64,000 bases of DNA, taken from the NCBI GenBank assembly GCA_035933635.1, contig DASYYY010000030.1, positions 34,720 to 98,719 on the forward strand, read 5' to 3'. Each line of letters starts with the position of its first letter. Within the stretch, counting starts at the first letter, position 1. Positions 18,611 through 28,307 of this stretch are shown in pieces. Below the pieces are notes generated by a model. The model was not told where the DNA came from and searched no databases. It worked only from the letters and a program-made list of their open reading frames with translations. The position numbers were made by a program, and so were the translations under genes. Origin of the DNA: JAKIVR01 sp035933635. Lineage in GTDB: Archaea; Thermoplasmatota; Thermoplasmata; Lutacidiplasmatales; UBA184.

Positions 18611-21600
18611 ATGACAACCGCCCTGCAGGGAACGAACGCGTCGTATCGAATCGCCGGCCGCCGGGGTCTCTCAACCATCACCTCGGTCATCGTCATCGTG
18701 GTGGTGCTCGCCCTCGTCGGGGTCACCGCCTACGGCATCCTGGGCGGGTTCTCGCCCAACGGCAAGTCGTCCTGCCAGCCGGCAAACTCGGTGGTCTGTG
18801 GCCAGTTCATCAACCTGCACGACGTGACGCTGCTCGTACCGTTCCAATCCGTTCAGCAGGGCGCCTCGGTGCCGTTCACCGTCACGGTTCCCTCGGGGGA
18901 GTCGGCGAGCCAGTATACCTACAACTTCGGCGACGGAACCCCTCTCGAGAAGTCCGCCTCACCGACCCTCTCCCACGCGTTCAACACTCCCGGTGTGTAC
19001 CTGCTGAGCGTCCAGGCGCTCGTGAGCGGCCAGTTGCACGACAACTACCAGAGCCTCGTGATCCTCAAGGTCAGCCCCTCGTTCGCCACCGACACCAACC
19101 AGAACCTGCCCGGTGTCGCCGGCAATGTCGTCTCCAACGGCTCGACCTCGACCGGTTCGCCGACCCCGACGGCGGTGCTCCAGCCCGGGGAGTCGGTCAC
19201 GCTCGGAGCGTCCTACACGAGCTCGCCGACCAACCCGCTCTGGCGCGAGGTGCCACCGACCCTCCAGATCCCCTCGAGCGCCGAGAAGGTCTCGACCCCC
19301 AACGTTACCGCCGTGAACGCGACCACCACGCTCCGGTTCACCGCCCCGGGCACCTACCAGGTCAGCTTCATCGGCGGCTCCAGTAACGCCAATTCAACGT
19401 CCAGTTCCACTCCGGTCGTCTTCCAGAACTTCACCTGGACGGTCTTCGTCGCCGCGACGGGTCTCCACGCCGGCGTCGTCGGACTCACCCAGCCCAAGAG
19501 CCCGCACCCGGGCACGATCCTCGACTACGAGCTCGCTCCCGGTGGGGCGCGCACGGAAGACCCGGCGATCGCCTACGACACCGTCAGCTACGAGCCGATC
19601 CTGAACGTCTACCAGCCGCTCATCACCTACAACGGCAGCAACGTCGGGCCGAGCTGGGAGTCGTTCGTCCCGGCCCTCGCCACCTGCGTACCGGGCAGCC
19701 CGCAGTGCCAGGCGCTCTACTCCGGCAGCCAGGACCCGACGCTCATCGACGGGTACAACTACACCTTCGTGATCAACGGCGCCTCCAAGTTCTACGACGC
19801 CAAGAGCGGCGCGAGCTGGGGCGTCTACCCGACCGACGTACTGTTCTCCATCGCACGCACGCTCGGCTTCTCGACGCTACCGTGCGTGAGCTGCAACAAC
19901 GGCTGGATCCTCGCCCAGGCGTTGCTCGACTCGGGCAACGCCACGTGGGATACGATCCACCAGGCGTTCAACAACACCCCGCAGAACATCCTCGATTCCA
20001 TGACGGTCAACGAGACCGGGCTGTGCCCGCAGGCCGCCATGACCAACGACCACGGCTGCATCACCTTCCATGCCTACGGCCGCCACCAGCCCTGGCCGTA
20101 CTTCCTCGAGCTCATCGCCGACCCGCTCGGAGGCGCGGTCGTCCCGTGCGGCTGGTACAGCGCCATGAGCCAGGATGCGGGCATTCCCTACTGGACCAGC
20201 GGCAACTCCAGCGGGTCCGGCGACCACCCCTGTCAGCTTCCCGGAACGAACGGCTACGGCGAGCCCGTCAGCTCGATCCCGTTCCAAGGGTGGGACCAGT
20301 GGGAGACGATCGGTTCCGGTGAGACCGGCCGCTTCGGCGGAACGGTCCAGTACAGCATGGTGGGAAGCGGTCCGTACTACCTCTCGCAGTACTCGGTCGG
20401 GCTGTCCTACACGCTCTCGGCGAGCCCGGCCTACGTCCAGAACCCCTACTGCACGTGGGCGACCTGCCAGCCGAAGGCCGGCGCCTACGCCCATACGATC
20501 GAGGTCACCTGGGAGACCGACCCGACCCAGGGCGAGCAGGCCCTCGCCGCGGGCGCGGCGGACTTCGCGAGCGTCCCGTCGACCGACCTCGCCCTCGTCC
20601 TCCAGCTGATCAGCCAGCAGAAGGTCAACGCGATCACCAACCCGACGCTCAACATCGGCTTCCAGGCGTTCGACATGCTGTTCAACCTGGAGGGCGCCCA
20701 GCGGTTCTCCAACCAGCCGATCACGGTCAAGTCCGACTTCTTCAGCTACCTCGGGATGCGCCAGTTCTTCGCCCACGCCTACCCCTACGCGACGATCCAG
20801 AACACGATCAATACCGTCGACGGGATCGTCCTCGGGTTCGACTACGGCGGGGCCATCCCGCAGTTCATGGGCAACTACTACCCGCCGTCGATCAACTGGC
20901 CCTCGGGTGACCCGTGCACCGACACCACCAACACCGCCTGCGCGGGCTACTGGTGGAACGCCATGCACGACAAGACCAGCGTCTACTACGACCCCGAGGT
21001 CGGCTCCTGCACGTCGTCCAACCCGTGCGAGTTCCCGATGTTCGGGCAGACCGGCAACCCCACGGGCGATGTGATCAACTCGCTGTGGGCCCGCCAGGTC
21101 AGCACCCTCAGCGGTAATGCGATCATCATGAACCCCGTCGACATCAACTTCGTCACCGAGATCATCAACACGCAGGACTGCGGCGCCTCGCAGTGCGCGC
21201 TGCCCCTCTACGGGCTCGGCTGGGCGCCGGACTATCCGGACCCGACCGACTACGTCACGCCGCTGTACCTGGAGAACTCCACCTACACCTACGGTGACGC
21301 GGTCGCCCAGGCGATGTATCAGCCCGAGTTCAGCATGGGCTGCTCGCGCGGTACGACGGACTACAATTACTACGCGAACCTGACCGACCCGGTCCCCCAG
21401 GCCTGCCAGGGGGTCGCGTACAAGGCGATGATCAAACTGCTGGGGATCGCCGCGCAGACGCCGGACGGTCCGTACCGGGTCCTGCTCTACGACCTCGCCG
21501 AGAAGATCGCCAATCAGCTGGCGCTCTACGTCTACACCTCGCAGACCAACGGGCTCGGCGTGGCCGCGGCCTGGGTCGATATCGCCTCGCTCAACACCAA

Positions 21601-21667
21601 CCCCACGATGGGGGGCGGGGGCGACACGCCGTTCTTCTGGCTGACCGGGAACGGCCTCGCCGGTTGA
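18611..21667 (+). CDS. Peptide-type (family 5) ABC substrate-binding protein 2, with pilin-like N-terminus and PKD domain
   Basis: A paralogue of the protein at 426, with 1018 residues. The N-terminal RRGLSTITSVIVIVVV again fits a class III (prepilin-type) signal peptide, with cleavage expected after Gly19. A PKD-like domain (YTYNFGDG, SHAFNTPGVYLLSV) precedes a family 5 binding domain with DPAIAYDTVSYEPIL and LGWAPDYPDPTDYV. No permease or ATPase genes lie beside it. It may share the Opp complex at 4-9.6 kb, or supply a different ligand range. Differences in the central loops fit divergence in ligand choice. Confidence 0.9.
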   Translation: MTTALQGTNASYRIAGRRGLSTITSVIVIVVVLALVGVTAYGILGGFSPNGKSSCQPANSVVCGQFINLHDVTLLVPFQSVQQGASVPFTVTVPSGESASQYTYNFGDGTPLEKSASPTLSHAFNTPGVYLLSVQALVSGQLHDNYQSLVILKVSPSFATDTNQNLPGVAGNVVSNGSTSTGSPTPTAVLQPGESVTLGASYTSSPTNPLWREVPPTLQIPSSAEKVSTPNVTAVNATTTLRFTAPGTYQVSFIGGSSNANSTSSSTPVVFQNFTWTVFVAATGLHAGVVGLTQPKSPHPGTILDYELAPGGARTEDPAIAYDTVSYEPILNVYQPLITYNGSNVGPSWESFVPALATCVPGSPQCQALYSGSQDPTLIDGYNYTFVINGASKFYDAKSGASWGVYPTDVLFSIARTLGFSTLPCVSCNNGWILAQALLDSGNATWDTIHQAFNNTPQNILDSMTVNETGLCPQAAMTNDHGCITFHAYGRHQPWPYFLELIADPLGGAVVPCGWYSAMSQDAGIPYWTSGNSSGSGDHPCQLPGTNGYGEPVSSIPFQGWDQWETIGSGETGRFGGTVQYSMVGSGPYYLSQYSVGLSYTLSASPAYVQNPYCTWATCQPKAGAYAHTIEVTWETDPTQGEQALAAGAADFASVPSTDLALVLQLISQQKVNAITNPTLNIGFQAFDMLFNLEGAQRFSNQPITVKSDFFSYLGMRQFFAHAYPYATIQNTINTVDGIVLGFDYGGAIPQFMGNYYPPSINWPSGDPCTDTTNTACAGYWWNAMHDKTSVYYDPEVGSCTSSNPCEFPMFGQTGNPTGDVINSLWARQVSTLSGNAIIMNPVDINFVTEIINTQDCGASQCALPLYGLGWAPDYPDPTDYVTPLYLENSTYTYGDAVAQAMYQPEFSMGCSRGTTDYNYYANLTDPVPQACQGVAYKAMIKLLGIAAQTPDGPYRVLLYDLAEKIANQLALYVYTSQTNGLGVAAAWVDIASLNTNPTMGGGGDTPFFWLTGNGLAG

Positions 21668-21690
21668 CGGAGCGTTCGGCGCGGCCGGTC

Positions 21691-21717
21691 GCGCCCTCGG
21701 CGGAGGCCCGAGGGCGC
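21691..21717 (+). terminator. Strong hairpin after peptide-binding protein 2
   Basis: GCGCCCTCGG at 21691-21700 pairs perfectly with CCGAGGGCGC at 21708-21717 across a seven-base loop, and flanking GGCC bases can extend the stem. There is no T tract, so termination is possible but not certain. It lies between the stop codon and the pheS promoter. Confidence 0.4.
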
Positions 21718-21727
21718 CGGCCCAAGC

Positions 21728-21734
21728 TATAAAT
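21728..21734 (+). promoter_or_regulatory. TATA box of pheS
   Basis: TATAAAT is centred 26 bp before the GTG at 21757, so the pheS transcript is probably leaderless. Confidence 0.65.
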
Positions 21735-21756
21735 CGCGCGCCCGGGTCCCCGCGCG

Positions 21757-23286
21757 GTGCCCGATGCCGACGAGCCGGACGGTCCGGTCCGGAGCGCCGA
21801 GCTCTCGCTCTCCGACCCGGAGCGGCGGCTCTTGGCCGCGCTCCAGGGCGCGACCGGTCCGCGCGAGGAGGACGAGCTGTCGACGGCGACCGCGCTCGCT
21901 CCCGACACGACCCGCAGCTCGTTGCAACGGTTACGCTCCAAGCACCTGGCCCTGGTCGAGGAGGAGCACCAGGAGTCCGTCCAGCTCACCGCCCGCGGGC
22001 GGTCCGCACGTGAGCACGGGCTGCCGGAGCGACGCATGCTCGACGCGCTCGTCCGCGCCGGGGGCACCATGCCGGCCGAGCAGCTCGGAGGGGCGGCCGG
22101 CCTCGACGACGAGGAGCGCGCGGTCGCGATCGGTGTGCTGCGCCGCGCCGGCTATCTCGACCAAGGCTCGCCCTTCCGCCTCCGGGCGGACGCTCCCGAT
22201 CCGTCGAGCCCGCTGGCCGAGGAGGAGTTCTTGCGTTCGGCCGGGACAGCGGTCGGGCCCGAGGCCAAGCTCCTCGCCGCCCTCAAGCGTCGCGGGCTCG
22301 TGGAGGTCGCTCGGCGGACCACGCGTCGCTGGCGGGTGGCCCCGGAAGGCGCACGGCTCGTCCTGCCGGCCGAGGGCACCACCCTCCTCGGCGCGCTGAG
22401 CCCGGAGGACCTCCGCTCGGGTCGGTGGAGGAGCGCCGGGTTCCGGCCCTACGACGTCCGGGCGGAAGTGCCCTACCGGTCCGGTCCCGCTCCCCACCCC
22501 TACGCACGCTTCCTCGACGAGTTCGCCGAGATCCTCGTCGGGCTCGGATTCGAGGAGTCCGAGGGGCCGCTCGTGGAGACGGAGTTCTGGAACGGCGACG
22601 TACTGAACATGCCGCAGGACCACCCGGCCCGCTCGGTCCACGACGTCTTCTTCCTCACCGGCATCGACGGACACGCTCCCCCGGCGGGCCTTGTCGACCG
22701 GGTCGCCGCGGCGCAGGAGGGCCGCCCGATGCCCGGGGAAAGCGAACCGATCTCCCGAGGGTGGCGCGTCCCCTACCGGCCCGACGTGGCCCGACGACCC
22801 GTGATGCGGTCCCAGACGACGGCGGTCTCCGCCCGGTTCCTGGCGGCGCACCCCACGCCGCCGTTCCGGATGTTCTGCCTGGACCGCAACTTCCGGCCCG
22901 ACGCGTTGGACGCGACCCACCACGTGGAGTTCGCCCAGGCCGAGGGGGTACTCGGTGGGGAAGGGACGAGCCTGCGGGACCTCGTGGGGGTCTTCCGCGA
23001 GCTCGCCGAGGCCATCGGGATCCGCGAGCTCAAGGTCCGTCCGAGCTACTTCCCGTTCACCGAACCCTCCGTCGAAGCCTACGTTCGGCACCCCCGGCTC
23101 GGATGGATGGAGATCTTCCCCGGCGGGATGCTGCGACCGGAGGTCCTCCGTCCCCTGGGGATCGAGGTACCGGTCGCGGCCTGGGGGATCGGGGTCACCC
23201 GACTGGCCATGGTGGCGCTCCAGGTCGCGGACATCCGTGACCTCTTCTCCGACGACCTCGGCCGCCTGACCGGCAGGGAGGGGTGA
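21757..23286 (+). CDS. pheS: Phenylalanyl-tRNA synthetase alpha subunit
   Basis: Catalytic subunit of the (alpha-beta)2 class II synthetase that charges tRNA-Phe. Residues 1-200 are the winged-helix-type tRNA-contact domains of archaeal PheS. The core follows, with GFEESEGPLVETEFWN, motif 2 FCLDRNFRPD through HHVEFAQAEG, and motif 3 AAWGIGVTRLAM. The length of 509 fits archaea. The GTG start agrees with the TATA position. The pheT start follows four bases after the stop. Confidence 0.95.
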   Translation: MPDADEPDGPVRSAELSLSDPERRLLAALQGATGPREEDELSTATALAPDTTRSSLQRLRSKHLALVEEEHQESVQLTARGRSAREHGLPERRMLDALVRAGGTMPAEQLGGAAGLDDEERAVAIGVLRRAGYLDQGSPFRLRADAPDPSSPLAEEEFLRSAGTAVGPEAKLLAALKRRGLVEVARRTTRRWRVAPEGARLVLPAEGTTLLGALSPEDLRSGRWRSAGFRPYDVRAEVPYRSGPAPHPYARFLDEFAEILVGLGFEESEGPLVETEFWNGDVLNMPQDHPARSVHDVFFLTGIDGHAPPAGLVDRVAAAQEGRPMPGESEPISRGWRVPYRPDVARRPVMRSQTTAVSARFLAAHPTPPFRMFCLDRNFRPDALDATHHVEFAQAEGVLGGEGTSLRDLVGVFRELAEAIGIRELKVRPSYFPFTEPSVEAYVRHPRLGWMEIFPGGMLRPEVLRPLGIEVPVAAWGIGVTRLAMVALQVADIRDLFSDDLGRLTGREG

Positions 23287-23289
23287 GCG

Positions 23290-24972
23290 GTGGTCCAGAG
23301 CACGCTCTCGCTCGCGCGCACGGTGCAGGGGCTCGAACCCCGGCCGTCGGACCGGGAGATCGAGGAGGTGTTGTTCGCCTACTCGAAGGCCGAGGCCAAG
23401 CGGTTCGAGGGCGACGACCTGAGCATCGAAGTCACCCCCGATCGACTCGACCTGCTTTCGGAGGGAGGTCTCCGCCAGCATCTCGAGGGGCTCCTGGACC
23501 GACGCCAGGACCTGCCCGCCCTCGCGGTGCACGCCGGGATCGCCCCGCACCTCCGCATACGCGTCGATCGCTCGGTGGAACGGAAGCGGCCGGCGATCGC
23601 CGCGGTGCAGCTCGAGGCTCCCCCGGGCGGAGCGCTCGACTCCGGGCTCTTGACCGAGGCCGTTCGCTTCCAAGAGCTGTTGCATGCCACGATCGGCTCG
23701 GACCGCCGGAGCGCGAGCCTCGGTATCTACCCCGTCGAGCGGATCACCGGGCCGATCGAGTACACCTTCGCGCCCGTCGCCGCGATCCGATTCACCCCGC
23801 TCGAGGGTGACCGACCCCGGTCGGGTCCGGAGTTCTTCGCCGAACACCCCTACGCCCAGCAGTACGGTGCGCTCGGACGCGAGGTCGAGGAGACTCTGGT
23901 CCTGCGGGACGCTCGCGGGACGATCCTCAGCCTGCCCCCGATCCTCAACAGCCGCGAGGCCGGCGAGGCACGGGTCGGGGATCGAACGCTCCTGTTGGAA
24001 TCGACGGGAACGCGCGCCGCTCGCGTGGAGGACGCGCTCGGGCTCCTGGAGCTGCCCTTCGTGGCGGCGGGCTGGAGCGCGGCCCCGGTCGCCGTCGAAT
24101 TCCCCGATCGGGCGGATACGGGTGAGCGCTTCGTCCGGCCGCGCCGGATGGAGCTCGGCGTCGAGCACGTCCGGCGGGTCACGGGCCTGCCGTTGTCGAG
24201 CGAGGAAGTGTCGGGACTGCTGCGCCGGGCCCGGCTCGGCCCGTCGTCGTCCGGATCGGGCTGGGAGGTCGCGGTCCCCCCGTGGCGCCCGGACCTGATC
24301 AGCGGCGACGACCTCGTCGAGGAGGTCGCGCTCGCCCGCGGGGTCCGCGTCGAGGAGGCCCGGCTCCCCGTCTCCTCCACCCGCGGACGCCGGCTGGCGC
24401 AACGCGGGCTTCGGGAGGCGATGCGCGACCGGCTCCTGGGTCTCGGCTACGTGCCGCTCTTTTCGACGGTCCTCTCCTCCGAGTCGACCGTGGAACTGCT
24501 CGGGCACGACGCGCTCCGCCTGGCCAACCCGGTCTCCCTCGAACTGTCCCGGGTACGTAGCGCGCTGCAGATCCCGCTCCTCACCGCGTTGCGGCACAAC
24601 ATCCGGTTCGCCTACCCGCAGCGGTTCAGCGAGGTGGGACCCGTGGTCCTCAAGGACCCCAAGGCCGAGAGCGGGGCGGCGACGCACGTGCGCGCCGGTT
24701 GGGTGATCGCGGCGGAGGGCGCCGGGTTCGCCGATGCGGCGGCCACCCTCGACTATCTTCTGCGCCGCGAGCAGCTGCTCGCGGTCCGCGAGCCGGCCGA
24801 GCTTCCCGGGACGATCCCGGGCCGGGCCGCTCGCGTGCGGCTCGCCGGGGAGGCCATCGGAGAGATCGGTGAGATCCACCCCGCGGTCCTCGACGAGCTC
24901 GGGATCCCCGTGCCCGCCGCGTGGGCGGAGATCGACCTGACGGCCCTGCAGCCCCTCCTCCGAGGCCCGTAG
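23290..24972 (+). CDS. pheT: Phenylalanyl-tRNA synthetase beta subunit
   Basis: Partner of PheS. It carries the B3/4 region thought to edit Tyr-tRNA-Phe, a B5 domain (about 270-340, RRMELGVEHVRRVTG), and a catalytic-like core with FSEVGPVV. The final GEIGEIHPAVLDELGIPVPAAWAEIDL is typical. It has 560 residues, the archaeal short form lacking the bacterial N-terminal tRNA-binding extension. The GTG start at 23290 has GGTGA overlapping the pheS stop codon, suggesting coupled translation. Confidence 0.95.
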   Translation: MVQSTLSLARTVQGLEPRPSDREIEEVLFAYSKAEAKRFEGDDLSIEVTPDRLDLLSEGGLRQHLEGLLDRRQDLPALAVHAGIAPHLRIRVDRSVERKRPAIAAVQLEAPPGGALDSGLLTEAVRFQELLHATIGSDRRSASLGIYPVERITGPIEYTFAPVAAIRFTPLEGDRPRSGPEFFAEHPYAQQYGALGREVEETLVLRDARGTILSLPPILNSREAGEARVGDRTLLLESTGTRAARVEDALGLLELPFVAAGWSAAPVAVEFPDRADTGERFVRPRRMELGVEHVRRVTGLPLSSEEVSGLLRRARLGPSSSGSGWEVAVPPWRPDLISGDDLVEEVALARGVRVEEARLPVSSTRGRRLAQRGLREAMRDRLLGLGYVPLFSTVLSSESTVELLGHDALRLANPVSLELSRVRSALQIPLLTALRHNIRFAYPQRFSEVGPVVLKDPKAESGAATHVRAGWVIAAEGAGFADAAATLDYLLRREQLLAVREPAELPGTIPGRAARVRLAGEAIGEIGEIHPAVLDELGIPVPAAWAEIDLTALQPLLRGP

Positions 24973-25003
24973 CCCTTTTTTGCCGAGGGGAGGTCGGAGC
25001 CCG

Positions 25004-26677
25004 ATGGCGAGCCGGCGCTCCCGCTCCGAACCCGCCCGGACCGCGTGGGAGAAGGCCGCCCACGAGGCGATCGGAGATCGCGCCGAGGGCGGCGCCGTGC
25101 CGTTGCTGAGCGTGCCGGCGGAAGATCCGCTCGCCGAATCGCTCGAGGCGATCGGGCTGCCGGCCCGGTCTCCGTTCACCCGGGGGATCCAGCCGACGAT
25201 GTACCGCGGCCGGCTCTGGACGTTCCGCCAGTACTCCGGGTTCGGCACGGCCGCCGAGACCAACCGGCGCTACCGCTACCTGCTGAAGAGCGGCCAGACC
25301 GGACTGTCGGTCGCCTTCGACCTTCCCACACAGATCGGCTACGACTCCGACCATCCCCGGGCTCGGGGTGAGGTCGGCCGCTGCGGGGTGGCGATCAGCT
25401 CGGTCGCCGACATGGAGACGCTGTTCCACGAGATCCCGCTCGACCGCGCGACCGTCTCGATGACGATCAACGCGACCGCGCCGATCCTCACCGCGCTGAT
25501 CGTCAGCGTCGCGGAATCCCACGGGGTGCCCCGGGCGCGGCTCGGCGGGACCGTCCAGAACGACATCCTCAAGGAGTACGTCGCCCGCGGGACCTACATC
25601 TACCCGCCCGAGGCGTCGATCCGGCTCACCGTCGACCTGATCGAGTTCGCGACGCGCGAGATGCCGCAGTGGAACTACATCAGCGTCTCCGGCTACCACA
25701 TGCGCGAGGCCGGCGCCACCGCCGTCCAGGAGGTGGCGTTCACCGTCGCCAACGCCATCGCCTACGTGCGCGCCGTCAAGGACCGCGGGCTCGACGTCGA
25801 CGAGTTCCTCCCCCGGCTGTCGTTCTTCTTCAGCTCGGACCGCAATTTCCTGGAGGAGATCGCGAAGTTCCGGGCCGCCCGACGGCTCTGGTCGATCGTG
25901 ACCCGCGAGGTGCTGGGCGCCCGGCTCGCACGATCGCAGCAGCTGCGCTTCCACACGCAGACCGCCGGCTCGTCGCTGACCGCCCAGCAGCCCGAGCTCA
26001 ACGTCATCCGCACGACCCTCGAGGGACTCGCCGGTGTCCTCGGGGGCACGCAATCGCTCCACACCAACGCCCTCGACGAGGCGCTCGGCCTGCCGACGCC
26101 GGAGTCGGCCCGGCTCGCGCTGAGGACCCAGCAGCTCCTCGCCGAGGAGTCCGGGGTGACCTCGACCGTCGACCCCCTCGGCGGGTCCTACGCCATCGAG
26201 GAGCTCACCGACCGGATCGTCCAGGACGCGCGGGCCTACCTCGACCGTATCGAGTCGATGGGCGGCTCGTTGAAAGCGGTCGAGCGCGGCTTCTTCCAGT
26301 CCGAGATCGCCCACGAGGCCTACCGCACCGCGCGGGCCCGGGAGGCGAAGACCGAGCTCGTCGTCGGTGTCAACACCCTCGAGGAGGGCAATCCCGAGTT
26401 CTCGCTCTTCCCTCGACGGGGGAAGAAGGGCGTCGAGGTCCTGCGGGTCACCCCCGAGCAGGAGGCCGCCCAGGTGCACCGCGTCGAGAGGTTCCGGGCG
26501 CGCCGATCGTCTTCCGAGGCCGAGGCGGCCCTCGGCCGGTTGGGCCAGGTCACCGACGCCGGGGGCAACGTGATGGCCCCGCTGCTCCAGGCCCTCCAAG
26601 CCCACGCGACGCTGGGCGAGGTCGCCGACCTCTGGCGGAGCCGGTTCGGCGAGTACCAGCCCTCGCGGGCGTTCTGA
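25004..26677 (+). CDS. mcmA1: Methylmalonyl-CoA mutase, large (alpha) subunit without B12 domain
   Basis: Converts methylmalonyl-CoA to succinyl-CoA with adenosylcobalamin, joining propionyl-CoA breakdown to the citric acid cycle. It has 557 residues and covers only the substrate-binding barrel: TRGIQPTMYRGRLWTFRQYSG near the N-terminus, LPTQIGYDSD, QNDILKEYVARGTYIYPP, and the active-site His region SGYHMREAGA. The cobalamin-binding DxHxxG domain is absent, so a separate small subunit must be encoded elsewhere. The ATG at 25004 follows a GAGGT element. The epimerase gene follows 14 bases after it. Confidence 0.95.
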   Translation: MASRRSRSEPARTAWEKAAHEAIGDRAEGGAVPLLSVPAEDPLAESLEAIGLPARSPFTRGIQPTMYRGRLWTFRQYSGFGTAAETNRRYRYLLKSGQTGLSVAFDLPTQIGYDSDHPRARGEVGRCGVAISSVADMETLFHEIPLDRATVSMTINATAPILTALIVSVAESHGVPRARLGGTVQNDILKEYVARGTYIYPPEASIRLTVDLIEFATREMPQWNYISVSGYHMREAGATAVQEVAFTVANAIAYVRAVKDRGLDVDEFLPRLSFFFSSDRNFLEEIAKFRAARRLWSIVTREVLGARLARSQQLRFHTQTAGSSLTAQQPELNVIRTTLEGLAGVLGGTQSLHTNALDEALGLPTPESARLALRTQQLLAEESGVTSTVDPLGGSYAIEELTDRIVQDARAYLDRIESMGGSLKAVERGFFQSEIAHEAYRTARAREAKTELVVGVNTLEEGNPEFSLFPRRGKKGVEVLRVTPEQEAAQVHRVERFRARRSSSEAEAALGRLGQVTDAGGNVMAPLLQALQAHATLGEVADLWRSRFGEYQPSRAF

Positions 26678-26691
26678 ACGGAGTCCTGGGA

Positions 26692-27090
26692 ATGGAAGTC
26701 GACCACATCGGCATCGCGGTACACGACCTCGCGGCGGCACTCCCCCGTTGGGAGCGGACCCTGGGCAGCGCGGCCAGTCCCCCCGAGGAGGTCCCGACGC
26801 AGAAGGTCCGGGTCGCCTTTCTGGAGGCCGGCGCGACGCACATCGAGTTCCTCGAGCCGACCGACCCGAGCTCCGCCGTGGGGCGGTTCCTCGAGTCGCG
26901 GGGGGAGGGGATGCACCACATCGCCTACCTGGTCCCGAGCGTCGACAAGATGCTCGCCCAGCTCGTGGCCGAGGGGGCGCGCGTGATCGATCCGGTCTCG
27001 CGCCCGGGGGCCCGCGGACGCCGCGTCGGCTTCGCCCATCCCTCGGCCTTCGGTGGGGTGCTCGTCGAGTTCGTGGAGAAGGGCCGATGA
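26692..27090 (+). CDS. mce: Methylmalonyl-CoA epimerase
   Basis: Interconverts the R and S forms of methylmalonyl-CoA for the mutase encoded just upstream. It has 132 residues in a glyoxalase/VOC fold. The metal ligands are in VDHIGIAVHDL, IEFLEP and GMHHIAYLV, and the last strand is GGVLVEFVEK. The gene ends in an ATGA overlap with the enolase start, placing both in one operon. Confidence 0.95.
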   Translation: MEVDHIGIAVHDLAAALPRWERTLGSAASPPEEVPTQKVRVAFLEAGATHIEFLEPTDPSSAVGRFLESRGEGMHHIAYLVPSVDKMLAQLVAEGARVIDPVSRPGARGRRVGFAHPSAFGGVLVEFVEKGR

Positions 27091-28304
27091 GCCAGGTCGT
27101 CGAGGCGACCCTCCGGCAGGTCTACGACAGCCGCGGAAAGCCGACGGTCGAGGCGACCGTGGCGACCGAAGCCGGGGCCGTCGGACGGGCGGCGGCGCCC
27201 AGCGGGGCGAGCACGGGGACCCACGAGGTGCAGGCGTTCCCGGCGGGCGGAGTGGCCGAGGCGCTCGCCACGTTCGGCGCTCGGCTCCGAAGCCGGCTGA
27301 TCGGCCATCGGACCGACGACCAGACCGGGTGGGACCGGACGCTCCACGAGGTCGATGGGAGTCCGTCGTTCGAGCGGATCGGCGGGAACACGGCCACGGC
27401 GCTCTCGCTCGCTCTGTCCCTCGCGCGGAGCATCGAGGACGACGCGCCGCTCTGGGAGCTTTGGCGCCGGCCCGGCGTGGCCCGCAAGCAGTACCCGGCC
27501 ATCGTCGGCAACTGCCTGAACGGCGGGCGACACGCGATCGGCGGACCGGAGTTCCAGGAGTTCATCGCCTTCGCCCACGCCCAGGACCCCGCCGATTCGG
27601 TGCGGGCCGCCCTCGAGGTGCACCATCGGGTGGGCGAGGCGCTCCACCAGCGCTTCCCCAACGCCTCGCTGGGCCGAGGGGACGAGGGGGGCTGGGTGGC
27701 GCCGGTGTCGAGCCTCGAGGGGCTCGAGGTGCTGGCCGCGGCGTGCACGGCGGTCCGCGACGAGCTCCGGCTTCCCGTCCACCCCGGCGTGGACTTGGCC
27801 GCCAGCGAGTTCTTCCGCGACGGGAAGTACCGCTATCGCGACCGGGCCCTCGATCCCGAAGGTCAGCTCGGGTTCCTGACCGAGCTGGTCGACCGGTTCG
27901 AGCTCCACTACGTCGAGGACCCGTTCGAACAGGAGGGCTTCGATTCCTTCGCCAAGTTCACCGAGGCGGTCGGGAAGCGTACGTTGGTGGTCGGGGACGA
28001 TCTCTACACCACGAGCGTGCGCCGGATCGAGCGGGGCGTCAAGGCCCGTGCGACGAACTCGGTGCTGATCAAGGTCAACCAGGTGGGCACGCTGACCGAC
28101 ACGTTCGCCGCGGTCGACCTGGCCCGCGCCACGGGCTGGACCACGGTCAGCTCGCACCGCTCCGGGGACGTCCCGGAAGGCTGGCTGGCCCACCTGGCCG
28201 TCGCCAGCGCCGCCGCGGGCATCAAATGCGGACTTCTCGGCGGAGAACGGGTGGCAAAGCTAAATGAACTCCTACGCGTCGCGGCCCCGTCCGAGGCGAC
28301 CTAA
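27087..28304 (+). CDS. eno: Enolase
   Basis: Converts 2-phosphoglycerate to phosphoenolpyruvate. It has 405 residues. Landmarks are VYDSRGKPTVEATV, PSGASTGTHE, the metal-ligand region HPGVDLAASEFF, YVEDPFEQEGF, GDDLYTT, the catalytic lysine in SVLIKVNQVGTLT, and SSHRSGD. The eno to rpsB order is a common archaeal arrangement. The uS2 gene starts four bases after the stop. Confidence 0.96.
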   Translation: MSQVVEATLRQVYDSRGKPTVEATVATEAGAVGRAAAPSGASTGTHEVQAFPAGGVAEALATFGARLRSRLIGHRTDDQTGWDRTLHEVDGSPSFERIGGNTATALSLALSLARSIEDDAPLWELWRRPGVARKQYPAIVGNCLNGGRHAIGGPEFQEFIAFAHAQDPADSVRAALEVHHRVGEALHQRFPNASLGRGDEGGWVAPVSSLEGLEVLAAACTAVRDELRLPVHPGVDLAASEFFRDGKYRYRDRALDPEGQLGFLTELVDRFELHYVEDPFEQEGFDSFAKFTEAVGKRTLVVGDDLYTTSVRRIERGVKARATNSVLIKVNQVGTLTDTFAAVDLARATGWTTVSSHRSGDVPEGWLAHLAVASAAAGIKCGLLGGERVAKLNELLRVAAPSEAT

Positions 28305-28307
28305 GTG

